A stretch of DNA of 64,000 nucleotides from NCBI RefSeq assembly GCF_901709675.1, contig NC_051095.1:7839956-7903955 (forward strand), written 5' to 3'. A program made the translations under genes and the position numbers. The stretch is from Syngnathus acus (taxonomy: Eukaryota > Chordata > Actinopteri > Syngnathiformes > Syngnathidae). The notes under the pieces are model-generated. The model made no database searches, was not told the origin of the DNA, and saw nothing but the letters and a program-made list of their open reading frames with translations. Shown piece by piece: positions 43,907-57,294 of the stretch (position 1 is the stretch's first letter; every line of letters starts with the position of its first letter).

Positions 43907-43912
43907 TTTATT
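43907..43912 (-). terminator. Possible F9 polyadenylation signal AATAAA (minus strand)
   Basis: The plus strand reads TTTATT, so the minus strand reads AATAAA, about 450 bases after the F9 stop codon. No other canonical signal was noticed closer. Confidence 0.4.
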
Positions 43913-44361
43913 GAGAGAAACAGAGTGGGGGTGAGAGTGGGGGTAAGAGTAGACAGGATGGGGTTGAAGCCCCTGTCCTGCTGATCAAAGCATAGCAGGG
44001 GGTCTTTTACGACGTGTAAACAAAACAACTTTGATTGCTTCCTCTGCAGCTGGTCAATCAGTTCAAAAGATCTTAGCACTTTGTTCTACTACTTTTGTTA
44101 AGACAGGACAAGCTAGGTTAATTATTACAGGTTACATTCCAACATAATCATACGATCAAGATCATCTGTAAACCCTAACACTAACCTTTGTGTTCTCATG
44201 TCTATCCGAAAGAAACAAAATATGAAAAAAGGATGTCTACAGTGGCTTTGACAATGGAATTGCTAACCAATCACCCACCATGCATATGTTCATCTTTCAA
44301 ACATGACATTAATTACATGTTAAAATTCTTCCCTGCAGAAAAGAGCTGTTCAAGTTTAACG

Positions 44362-46600
<2,239 letters not shown>

Positions 46601-46615
46601 CACGAACAAACGCAA

Positions 46616-46642
46616 ACTCCAAAGTGCACGATGACTGTTTGC
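46616..46642 (-). promoter_or_regulatory. Putative liver-factor sites just upstream of the F9 start codon
   Basis: CTCCAAAGTGCACG (46617-46630) resembles an HNF4 half-site pair, and TGTTTGC (46636-46642) fits a FoxA/HNF3 core. Both lie within 45 bases of the ATG, the region where mammalian F9 has HNF4 and C/EBP sites. This is motif-level evidence only. Confidence 0.3.
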
Positions 46643-47022
46643 ACACGCCAGTTAGACTAAATGTGAGTCACTTATTTTGTAAGTTTGGAAACATCTATCT
46701 GGGCCAACGTGGGGTGCGTTGACGTCACAATTGTCCGTTAACCAATAGCCAGTCCAACTTATGATAATAATAATAAAGATAATCATAAGATATACGTATA
46801 TAATTTCTACCTTAATGTCACATTTTTCTATGACTAACTGCGTTCATTTTAATAGTCAAATAGTTAAAGTTTATCACGCGGTCTGTAACCCGTAATGTCA
46901 CTGACACCTCGTTGATTGTCGTTTTTATTTGTATATTTTTTAGATGGAGTGCACTTTGTCCTTTTCTCCACAAGAGAGCGCACAAACACCTGCAACATAA
47001 ATTCAGGCAAGACGATGACGCG

Positions 47023-47233
47023 ACTATTTGCATTGCATAAAACACAGAAATGGCCAATATATTTATTTACGTATATACTTCGAGATATTAAGAGCTGATG
47101 TTTGCCAAGTTGGGATAGTCTCCCTCCTCGACTTTCAAGCAAGTTTTTGACTATTTGCATTGCGTAATACACAGAAACGGCCTATATATGATGTTTGCTA
47201 AGCTGGGATAGTCTCCCCCTCCACTTTCAAGCA
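47023..47233. repeat. Local tandem duplication upstream of F9
   Basis: Two units start ACTATTTGCATTGCRTAA, continue ACACAGAAAYGGCC and end with GGGATAGTCTCCC...ACTTTCAAGCAA. The first spans 47023-47149; the second, 47150-47233, lacks about 40 internal bases. Divergence of a few percent suggests a fairly recent duplication. Confidence 0.8.
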
Positions 47234-48769
47234 AATCGTGAAAACTGTGGCCCAAGACGCCTGCAAATGTAACACTTTCTTTGCGCCATTTTGTGGTGTA
47301 AATGTATAATCACTGTGGATCAGTAGCTCTGAAATCCTCCCCTCCAAGGGGAAATCCAAAGGCATCTTGGGTGTTGGCGGTTATTGATCGGAGTGCTTTA
47401 TAATTTATAATTCATTAAATCCTGGACCAACTGCAACTTTAGACAAACAAACGTTTACGATCATATTCGCGCCTACTGACAATTTGCAGTCTTCAACCTA
47501 ACCGAGATGTATTCTTTTTGGAATGTGCGAGGAAGCCGCAGTTCAACGTCAACCATATCCACAATTACAAACATAAGAACACTACCAACAATAATAACAT
47601 CATAAAAAAAAAACGAATAACCGCAACTGTCACATTAACAAATGAAAAATATAAAGACAATAACAGCAGCCACATAAACAAAAAGTTTTGTAACACAACA
47701 ATCTTAACACTGTAAGTCCAGAGCAGAACTTTCGAACTGCGAATCAGATGTTTGAACCACAAAGTGCCGCTGTGTTGTGAGTTGAGAATCCAAACATGCT
47801 AGCACAGTTGCGCAAATGGATGAGTGGAGTCTACCAATCGATTGGCGAACATCTCCTCGACGTCTCTGTCTTCACTCAATCTGCGGCAGCTCGGCCCGAC
47901 TGGGGAAGCCGTGTCGGGTCTAATTACTGTAGCTCTGTCTCCACAAAAGGGTCACTACTCAAACTAGCTTGGTGCTATTCATGTTTTGTGTACACTTTCC
48001 CTAGGGCTGGAGGGCGAGATAGGCCAGGCTGGGAACCAGATTTGTGGATGATCGTCTTGTTGCATTACTTCTGGAACTTAAACAAGCGCCACATCAACCA
48101 GGGTGACTACTCATGCTGTTAATGTGAATTAGTCCATCATGTCCCGAGCAAAAACGTTAGGAATACACACACGCTCCTATGCATACTATCCATGCAGATC
48201 AGCTGTCAGGCTGATAAAATTTACACCTGAACTCGATGACATGAAAACGCAATCTAGGGACGGGCAAAGTCAATTACGGCGGCCTGCTTGGCAGAAATAC
48301 AAGACTCCGTCGCCGCTTTCGACCCCGACCTCTCTTGGATTTGAAATAACTCGCTGACCCCGGGATGACCTTTCGCGGACGGGTCACATCGCATAGAAGG
48401 AAGGAGCAGGTGCAGCCGTGCGAAATGAGGAGCGGTGCTGAATGGCATCCATCACTTAAATGCGTAAGCCTGTCAAGCCAGCACCATCCCGGAACGCCCG
48501 TTAGCATCTTACCTGCAGCTTAGCTTACATCAGATTTCCTCACCACATTTACATTGCATGGCTCAAGTGACACAAGCCAGTTTGTTTCACTTTCAAGTGT
48601 CACAGTAGGTGTCACAGTCGGTAGATGCTGCATAAATAGGAGGAAAAAAAACTAAATTCACTTTTTTTTTTTAGCCTATTCTTCATTATCGGTCTGCATA
48701 GCCCCACATTTTAAAATAATGCTTTGGCGCCGTCTGGTGCTAAGCACCTATGTTTTATAACTGCCTCAT

Positions 48770-49040
48770 TTACACAGGCCTTAGCTTTGTCTAACAGACA
48801 AAAAGCAAAAATAAATTTAAATGAAGCTCCTCATCACACTTCAACCCAAGGATGGCGCAAGAAGGCTACCAAGCACTACTTTTATCTCGATAAACAACCT
48901 CGAGTCACCAAAAGGGCAGCCAAGCACTACTTTTGTCTAATTAAAGTTCCTCAATTTACTACAGAATCGTTCCTTGGCATTGGGAGGCCGCGAGATGGCA
49001 GAAAAGTACTACTTTTGTCTAAAAGGTGCTCCTCAGTTCA
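48770..49040. repeat. Irregular tandem repeat with AAGCACTACTTTTGTCT core
   Basis: The core AAGCACTACTTTTATCT / AAGCACTACTTTTGTCT / AAGTACTACTTTTGTCT recurs three times at spacings of about 52 and 85 bases, each with flanking GGCAG/GGC and CTCCTCA..TTCAAC stretches. It looks like a decayed dispersed repeat that expanded in tandem. Confidence 0.6.
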
Positions 49041-50032
49041 CTTCAACATAATCTGGGCTCACCAAGCTTTTTGAAAGCACGGGCTACTTCTTGGCTACTA
49101 GACTGAACTGGAATCATGTGTCCGAAAAGCTCAGAATATCAGCCGTGGTCAGCTTGAACTGGAGCACAATCTGCAATCAGAGGCGGATAAATAACCACGC
49201 CGTGTGCCATTGGCATATTCATCACACGGCAAGCATCCACCTGCTCCTGTGCATGACGTCAGCATGGATTTCCTTCACAAACATTACTGGCTGCCAGGAC
49301 AGAAGGTCCGCATACAGATGCAACAGAAAACACTTCAAAATAATATCGTATCACATTTTGTTGAAAAACCCACACCCCTAGTAGCCAGAAATTTCTTCAT
49401 TCAGTGCAACTAAAACACAGAAGCAAATTCTTTTCAGGGACAATCAACTCTTTTTTATTAGTCTTAGTTGTTGACGTGACAACAAATATTCTTCCCTCTC
49501 GTTTACATGTGTACACAAATTGTCCCGCTATAGTCTCAGCTAATGAAGCTTTGTACTGTCATGTTCAGTTACATCACACATTAGAGTGCATGTTAGTGAA
49601 GGCCAAAAGCGGGCTGCGGGGCGGCGCTTCCGACGGGCCGGCAAAGTGGCAATGCCTTGCAAAGGGCAAAGGGGGCCACAGGCCATGCTCGCAGTGGAAA
49701 CACAACCCAGTGACATTTTTAGTCGTCGTCTTCCTCTCCTCGCTCTCTGCCGTCACCAGGCCAGTTGTTGCCTCGCTGCACTCGTCCAATCTGCAAATGT
49801 GAACCCTCGCTCTATGGGGTATTATTTCATGACTTTTGGCAAGTCAGAATTTGTATTGTGCCACAACTGCGGACTATTGGAAGACATGCAGTACAGCTGC
49901 AGCTGGCAATTATTTTGAGTATTAAGTATTGGATTTATTATCACATCAATTGTTTGGAAAAAGTTGACTTTTTATTATCAAACACAATAACATGTCCAGG
50001 TCCTCAACTTCATATTTTAATGTGGCATTTGA

Positions 50033-50141
50033 GTGTGTAGAGCTTTAAAAGGCAGGTCCTGGCCTGGTGAGTGACATGGGTGTCAGCCAATGAGTGTAGA
50101 CGTTGCTGGCTGTTAACTGGCTAACCTGCTTTGCTTTGATT
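50033..50141. repeat. Dispersed repeat copy A (CTTTAAAAGGCAG family)
   Basis: Shares GTGTRKRGCTTTAAAAGGCAG, TGGTGAGTGACRTGGG and a GGCTAA end with 61360-61465, in the same orientation. It has no coding potential and its class is unknown. Confidence 0.65.
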
Positions 50142-51417
50142 TATTTGAATAATCCTTTGAGGACCAAAGTGGAGCAAAATGAAACGGCAGACGATGTCCC
50201 ATACTCATTTCAATTAATAGTGGTTGTCGCCACAAAGCGGGGAGAATAATATAAAATACATCTTTTCAAATCAATTGTAACCTTTTTTGGTCTCTTTTAA
50301 AAATGTAATTCGTAATCTGCAAAAGAAATAGCAAAACAAAACACAATCTGCTGTATGGTGTCTGGTTTTGGACTTCAGATTGAAACGGTTCTCACACTTT
50401 TTTTTTTTTTTTTTAAATAACATGGTGATATTGCGTAATTGAAAGTGAGCAAGCGTGTCTCAAACATCTCAACCAGATTAGAGTGTGGCGAAAAGTTTGA
50501 CAGGCATCCAGTTTCTTCTAAAAATAGCAGACATAAAGATCGTGTGACCCTCAAGGCTGCAGGTCTTGTTCCTTGGTGGCCACTGGGTGTGGAAAACCTT
50601 CCAGGCCAAGACGGGAGGAATAAACCTGGCGATATAGGAGATGATTAAAAAAAATAACCTCCGTGAACTTTTATGATGTGCGTAAATAGCCGGGATTTTT
50701 CCACCACCTCGTTCCATGTTGTGAATGTGAGGGAAAGGATGTGGCACGTCTTTTAGGGTTAAGGGTAAGCATGGGCTGGTGATTTTGTGTGTGTGTATAT
50801 GTGTGGCCTCTTTAAAGGATTACATGTTTGCCAGCCTTGGCATGGATATTGTTTCAAGTTATTTGAGATGAAGATTGATGGACTGAGCAGTTTATGAAAA
50901 ACTCCACCTTATTACGCAACTGCCAAAACAAATTTTGTGAACGTTAACAATTTCCCCTCCCTACAATTAATTAACCATGCCAGTTTTCTGAAATGCATGA
51001 ATTCCATCCATCTTCTTATATGGCCATTAAGATATGTGTGTTTGTAAGGTTTATATAAATGCTTGGAGTGCATTATGACTAAAATGTATTTTTATTTGCT
51101 AGGTCAATCTGGGTAAGATATTTCATACATATCATTTATTTTAGACATTTACTGTCAGCTTTGAGGAAATAATGGAATTTTGTTCAATTATGTGCTTTCA
51201 AAAAATCTATTTGTCCTGCTGAACGCATTGCAGACAACATGGCTCTTTTGCTTGCTCGTCTGTACATTTGTATTATACACAGCTGTCGCCTTCTTTTTCA
51301 TGTAATTTTGTAATATGAAAGGTATATTTGGCGCATATAATCTTGTCTTTATTTCTTTTTAAAAAAAATATAATTACAAATCTATATATTCTCTTTTTCT
51401 CTCTCTACCTCTCTCAC

Positions 51418-51478
51418 TCATCCATCCATCCATCCATCCATCCATCCATCCATCCATCCATCCATCCATCCATCCATT
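51418..51478. repeat. (ATCC)n microsatellite
   Basis: About 15 copies of CATC, about 0.85 kb upstream of the FGF13 start codon. Flanked by a CTCTCT tract. Confidence 0.95.
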
Positions 51479-52329
51479 CAATCACATCATCTCCGTCACG
51501 TGATCACCGCGAGAGCGAAAATGCGCAAAGAGCGCCGCGACCAGACGCAGCATCTCGACACCAGCTCCCGAAAAAAAACTCACTTGCCAGCCACATCCAC
51601 GAAAGCACAACGGGGGTGATTATTCGACTTAGAATTAGATCGGGGAGACCGATTGGGAGGCAGCCAATCGTCGTGTGCGTGACGTGGAGCGCGCTGGTGT
51701 TGCGTATCCTGTTGATTGTGACCGAAGACGGGGAAAAAGGCTCAGACAGACAGTCGAAGCTCCACCGACAAGAAGCCACACTTGATGGCCCCACTCCAGG
51801 CTTTTGTTTTTACATAGAATCTATTTTTTTCTGCTTTTAGAACCCCCCCGTTCTTTTTTATTTGAGCGCCATTTACTGCGCGTCGTGCTTTTTCTCTCGC
51901 TTGCGTCCATGCAAATGAACAGCATCGATAGTGGGAGCGTGTGCTTTTATCCACGTGCATTGATGTAGCACGCAACGAGGACGAGATAAGGTAGGACAGT
52001 GGAAACACGTTATTTGCTTTTGTGTGTGTGTGTGCGTGTGACATTTATGGTCCACGCAGCATCCTCACAATGTTTGTTTTCACTGCTGGTGACCCTCCAC
52101 GCGCACACGAGCAAGAGGGACCATTGTCTCCTCACTGCCTTCCCGATTGCGCGTGAAAAAGCTTAAGGGGTTGAAAATGCAATTCGGGTGACCCTTTGCT
52201 CCCTCCTCCCTCCTTTTAGAGCCCTTATCTCAGCACGTGGAAGCCCGTGGAAGGATTTGATTGATGACAAAGCAGCCATCAATAAGGATTCTTGTCTAAA
52301 TCGGGAATTACGCATCCAAACTGGGATCT

Positions 52330-52378
52330 ATGAGCGGAAAAGTGGCGAAGCCTAAAGAAGACAAGGATGCTTCCAAGG
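52330..52378 (+). CDS. fgf13: FGF13 first coding exon (V/Y-type N-terminal isoform), 3' partial
   Basis: FGF13 is a non-secreted fibroblast growth factor homologous factor that binds voltage-gated sodium channel C-termini and microtubules. This exon encodes MSGKVAKPKEDKDASK plus one base. That is nearly identical to the human FGF13 isoform N-terminus starting MSGKV and rich in Lys/Glu/Asp. A donor (CCAAGG/GTAGGT) follows in the phase expected for the next exon, which starts V-L-D-D in human. Position next to F9 agrees with the mammalian order. The remaining coding exons, and the other alternative first exons, were not found before the window ends. Teleosts have two fgf13 copies and I cannot tell which this is. 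Confidence 0.88.
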
Positions 52379-54729
52379 GTAGGTGGCCAGGTCGCTTTTA
52401 TTTTGGCCTTGCACTAAATGCTTTATTAACACCCTCCAGTTTAAAATAACGATAAAAGAAATCAAGGTTGTTCGCCTCTCCCCCTCCCCCTTGCATGGTG
52501 CACCGGGTTACTGTGAGCAATGATGGTGAGCTGTTGTCAGCATGTGGACGTCGCAGGCCCACATTGTGCACGATGAGCTTGTTTTGGTGATTGCAATGCC
52601 GCAGCCAATCATAACACGCATGTAGATTGTGGAAGGAAAAAAACAGGATGCAAGCGGACAGGTGGAGGTGTGTCCATTGTCTCCACTTGGCATCCTGTTG
52701 AATTGTCTTAATCTCCTTGCGGGGGAGGGGGGCATACATATGAACCTTTTTTTTTTTTGCACCCAACTGAGGAAGCTGGAGTGGCCGTTTATCGCCATGG
52801 CGACACGGAGGAGTTACCAGAGAAACCGGTGCATGCACGCCAAACAGGACACACACAGGCATGCATGCATGCAGACTCTTCGGGGAATTGGACTTTTTTG
52901 CCAAAGTTTGAAGTGATCACTGCCGGATTGATATTAGCCTACCCAAGTAACCCATAAGCCATGCTGAATTTGTGAAGAAATAGGCTTCATAATGTGTATT
53001 ATTTTATCAACTTTTAGAGCAGTGGAGTGTAAAGTGTCTTTGGGGCAAGAGCACCCTGCCTGAGCGTCGGCCACATCACATTTAAAATTTGAGTCCTCAG
53101 TCAATCTAAAGAAATATTTATGATTTTATACTATAAGCCTGTGGCTAGAAAGCAAAGTGTGGAGAGTCTCTGTTGCTAAAAGGCATGGGCTCTATTGCCT
53201 CATTTGCAAACTAGCAACATATTCCACGTTAAGGCATTAAAGGAGGAAAGTTACTGATATTTAGAATTCAATCGTGGAATATTGACCAAATCTTAACGTC
53301 AAAGTCACAAAACGTTGTTTGCCACAAAGCCAGGCTGTTACATTTCCTGCGCCAGATCATCTTGTATCATTTCCACTGCATTCATTTTCACTCTTATTGG
53401 CAAATTTCCATTCCTTGACGTGTTATCTCATCTTCCCGAATTCCTGTAAAATGTCTTTGGGCAACACTGTGAAGATTTATTGTTTGGCAACAGTGTGTGA
53501 ACATTGGAAAGCACGTAAGACAAAAGTGCTACATACACACTTGTACCAAGAAAATCATTTTTTTCTTTTCGTAATTTGTAATTTCAAATGGAATATTACC
53601 CCTTGCTCAGTTCGTGACAGTTGAAATCAGACAACTCTTAAGTGTGCGTCTGTTTTGTGCTGACGAGCGAGTGAGAGAAATGTGCTGGCAAAATTGATTC
53701 CGAGATTAACCTCAAGAGTATCTTTCCCTCTTAAACTCCCCCTCTAAATCAATGGCCCCTGTGAATGGCTGACTCACTCAAGTTTCGATCCAAAATACAT
53801 CTTCATAAAAGCACAGGAGGATTTGCAGAAAGGCACGGCGTTAAACAAAAAGTCTGGACTTGATAGTTGATTATCGTAGCCTCAAATAGTTTGTGGTTTA
53901 AAAAAAGCACATGACATCAGCTGTATAAAGTCATGTGATGTTTACGCTGGCATTCATTTTGACAGTTTTTATTGACGTAAGCAGAATTCAGATATATCAT
54001 TCATTCTTGCACGGTGGTCATCACACATCTGGGACAACGTTAGCTTACCTTAAGGAATGCTACGAGTATTGTTAGCTGCAGCTAAAATTGTGGTACGCAT
54101 ATTGAGGATAACGCTGGTCATTTGTTGGTACTTTAAGTGGAAGATTTAAAAAAGTATTGTGTAGTCAAGCCAACCACAATTGTCAAACAAAGTTGCTTCA
54201 TCTGTAGCTATGTACAGCTGAACCAAAATAAATACATTTGAATTGAACCTTGATAGCCGAGGTAATAGATTTTTTTTTAAGCAATTTTGTTTTTATTTTA
54301 TCGGATATAGTTTTTCTATTTAATTTGTTTCAAAAACCATATAAACCGTAGCGTCCATGTTTGTACGCGCCGCTTTGTGCGTGGTTGTGTCCGCCCCTGT
54401 TTACATGACAGCCGTGTTGTTCAAAGTGTGTAAGTTAATGTTGTGGCCTTTTTAGTGACAGTAATGTGATTTCCTCCGTGCGGGTCATCCAGTCAAGGCC
54501 ACGCTGGTCCCCCTCCTCTTCTTCGTCCTTGTCGGTGCGGCGCAACGAACGTGTAGAAGGATCGCCGCCTATATCAACACCAGTGAATCACCTCGTGTTA
54601 GCTTCCTCGCTGTCCTTGTGAAGCTAACGCAGGGCGACAAAGTGATGTGCGGATGCATGACTCACGCACTCCCTCGGCTCTGCCGCGTTTTCGTTCCTCA
54701 GCCGGAAAAGTCGAGTTTTGGTTGAGAGC

Positions 54730-54950
54730 AATGCCGTTAATGTGACTCTTTGACCTGTACAATTTGATTGAGATAAAAACATCTCAACACGAGATGAAAA
54801 ATCTGAAAAAATTGGGTTGCACAAGTGTGCACACCCTCTTATAACTGAAACATAGCTGTAGTACAGAAATTGATCAATCCCATTCAAATTCATGTTAAAT
54901 TGGAGGCAGCACACACCTTCTTAGGTTTTATTTAGCTTTGCCGCAGAAGC
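54730..54950 (+). repeat. Interspersed repeat, GCACAAGTGYGCACACCCTC family, copy 2
   Basis: Contains GTTGCACAAGTGTGCACACC, then CATAGCTGTAGTACAGAAATT and a GCAGCACACACC end. Same family and orientation as 25640-25960. Boundaries are approximate. Confidence 0.65.
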
Positions 54951-56409
54951 CTTAATGTTCTGAGCTAACGCTGACTGGTTTTTGGCACGCTTCATAGTAA
55001 AATAGTTCTACCTTGTCTATTAGTCTGCCATTTTTTAAAGGTTTGGTGCTAGCTCCATTATTTGGAGCTCTTCATAATTCCCTCCAGCAATTTTTTTGTT
55101 TTTGTAAATAGTACGTCCAAAAACTTCAATCTTGGCCTTATCGGACCTTTAACATTTTCCCACATTGTTTAGGAGAATTTGTTACCGGTTATATCTTGTC
55201 TACTCTTTTAGTAAATCACAAAAAGCTGGCATTTGACCTGGAGTGTCGAGACTTTTTTTTTTTTTTTCATGAATTATTTCACATCAGTACAGTCATGTGT
55301 ATATTATCATTCACAAGAGTCAATCAATGGATACCTGACAAGTAGGGTGGGAGCTTGAACGCATCCACAATACGTGTTCCGGCGAAAGTGCGGGCCTGGC
55401 GCATGGGTTGAATGTCAAAATTGTTTCACAGTTCTGACGCAGATCGGGCCGCAGTGCCCGGAGCAAAGTGACTCGCCTCGCATCAGAGATGTGCCACTCT
55501 CGGTCGCGGCATGGCGTGCTGATAACTTGTTTGGGAGCAACGAGGACTCGTCCTCGCTTCCTGTGTCGGCTCGGGTTTGGGAGTGATGCCGTTGATGTGT
55601 GATTGCTGGTTTAGATTTTTGTTTTTGGAGGAGACTGATGGAAAAGCTTTGACCTACCATATGTACTTTTCAAGTCAAATCTGACCTGATTCTTATTTAG
55701 CACAAATTAAAATACCCTAAATGTCAAAACCAACGACATGCGTAATTCCCAATTATTTTTTTTTTGGGGGGTGTTTTTCAAAAATATTCTGTTGGTAGTT
55801 TAGGATTAACCATAGGTGTTCAGAAATAATTATACCACATAATTCTGACATCACATCTCCATTAGAAAAAGGCCCCTAATCTGTAATTATTGTACTGTAC
55901 CTTCAAACAGCGAATTCAGAATTCTTAATAACATGATGTCATCCTTGCGTGTGTTAATAATAAGAGCTGAGCAGTTTTAGTCTTGTCAAAAGAAAGGCCC
56001 TCTGTGGATTGCTTTTGTTTGATTTAAGAATTGACAGTCTTCCATAAAGTGCCACTTAGTCTATTTTGGACCGCGCTCTCTATGCATGATTTTTTTGTAG
56101 TCTATTTCTAGCAATGTATAATACCACCTACCATTGTCATGCAGACAATTCTCAGTTGTACCTCCCACAGTTATCCGTTCCATTTTTATCTCCGTACAGA
56201 ACAGCACTAACACTGATGGCGTTAAATTAAAGTTGCTCGAAAACAGCTGTGGTTGTCAAATGCTTTACATTTTTCTTCTTCCGTGACAATGCTCTTCTAT
56301 TGCCAATATATCACTTTTCCCCGTCACATTGCAGATGTGTGTTTTGAGTTTGGAGCTGTACATTTGTCAGTGTAGAGGAATCGGTCATGGATTAGATCCA
56401 AGCGGGTTA

Positions 56410-56560
56410 CTGGAAATCCATCCATCCAATTTCTGTAGCAATTGCCCTCATTGGATGAGCTGTGAGCCAATGGCAGTGAGGTCAATTGCGAGGGCACATA
56501 TACGTATATATAAAAAAAAAGGCATTCATATTTACACCTATGGGCTATTGAGAGTTTCAC
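56410..56560 (+). repeat. L2-like fish interspersed repeat fragment
   Basis: Shows AATCCATCCATCCAATTTCT, then GAGGGCACATATACGTATAT and TTTACACCTATGGGCTATTG, matching the order of the same family seen at 29690-29810. Strongly degraded. Confidence 0.55.
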
Positions 56561-57226
56561 TGTAGCGTTTTTAAAAATACTAGACATGGAAACGTGGCCA
56601 GTGACTGAAACGAGGAACTGAAGTTCTGTGTAAACAAGTGACAAGCCTTTCCCAAGGGTCCTTGAATTGGAGTTCATCTCATGGTTAGCCAAGTCACCTT
56701 CTGACAGCCATCCCACTTCTGAGACAATCTGTCACAGAAAGCGGAGGAGTATAGAAAAAAAGAATTCCAGTAACGCGTTTTTTTTTTTCACCCCCCGATG
56801 GTGTCTCCTCCATGCACATTGCGTTTTCATTTTACTGTATTTAGAAGTATTGTCCAGCCTGATAATTGCATCAGTTTTTTTTGTTTTTTTTGTATTGTAA
56901 GTTGTATTTGTTGTTGTTACGTCACCCATGCCAGAAGTGTTTTGCCCTCAAAGCCTCTAAACACTTGAATATGCATTTAGTGCATTAGTCAGCATGCGAC
57001 TCTAATCTACAGTGCTTCTGAGGTGAACGGCTTTGGAAGCTCAGCGCCCGCAGGAACCAGTTGCCGCTAACATTCTGCGTCCGCACAACTCGCAAAAACA
57101 ATTGCTCGACTTTGAGTGACCCTGACTGCTGCCTCGCTCCCGCTCTTGTCTTCACCGACTGTTTGAATCTGTTGGATCAGATATTGACGTGCTTACTAAT
57201 CATCAACCTGCTTTGTTTGTTTTTAG

Positions 57227-57294
57227 CGATGGATCCATCATGTAAACGCCGCCATCTCATTCCAAATACTAGCTTTGTCTCGAACTCCAGATAG
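57227..57294 (+). other. Candidate cryptic or alternative exon in the FGF13 intron
   Basis: CTTACTAATC (branch-point-like) lies about 35 bases before a strong acceptor (GCTTTGTTTGTTTTTAG), and the segment ends with a good donor (GATAG/GTAACG). Within it, an ATG opens a 22-codon frame closed by a TAG that overlaps the donor. The residues do not match any FGF13 isoform that I recall, so it may be a non-coding exon or chance. Confidence 0.25.

Larger units (their letters stand above)
41672..44361. other. Convergent 3' regions of MCF2 and F9
   Basis: This holds the MCF2 3' UTR (plus strand) and the F9 3' UTR (minus strand). No further gene is visible. Candidate polyadenylation signals are ATTAAA at 43374 (plus) and AATAAA read on the minus strand at 43907-43912, which would place the two transcript ends about 0.5 kb apart. 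Confidence 0.55.
46601..52329. other. Divergent intergenic region between F9 and FGF13
   Basis: No gene was recognised. It holds a local tandem duplication (47023-47233), an irregular tandem repeat (48770-49040), one copy of a dispersed repeat (50033-50141), an ATCC microsatellite and, in its last 0.8 kb, the likely promoter and 5' UTR of the FGF13 isoform starting at 52330. Open frames near 49400-49920 have no family resemblance or splice support. Confidence 0.5.

Noticed and set aside
49404-49918. Overlapping open frames of 70-130 codons on both strands between F9 and FGF13
   Set aside because: GC-richer local sequence opens several frames at once. None has family resemblance, a coding-like start or splice context, so I do not call a gene.
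51328-51840. Plus-strand open frame across the ATCC repeat upstream of FGF13
   Set aside because: A third of it is the microsatellite translated as Ser-Ile-His-Pro. The rest has no recognisable domain. It is more likely promoter or 5' UTR sequence.
55374-55586. Open frame considered as an FGF13 exon
   Set aside because: The residues do not match any FGF13 segment and there are no suitable splice sites.
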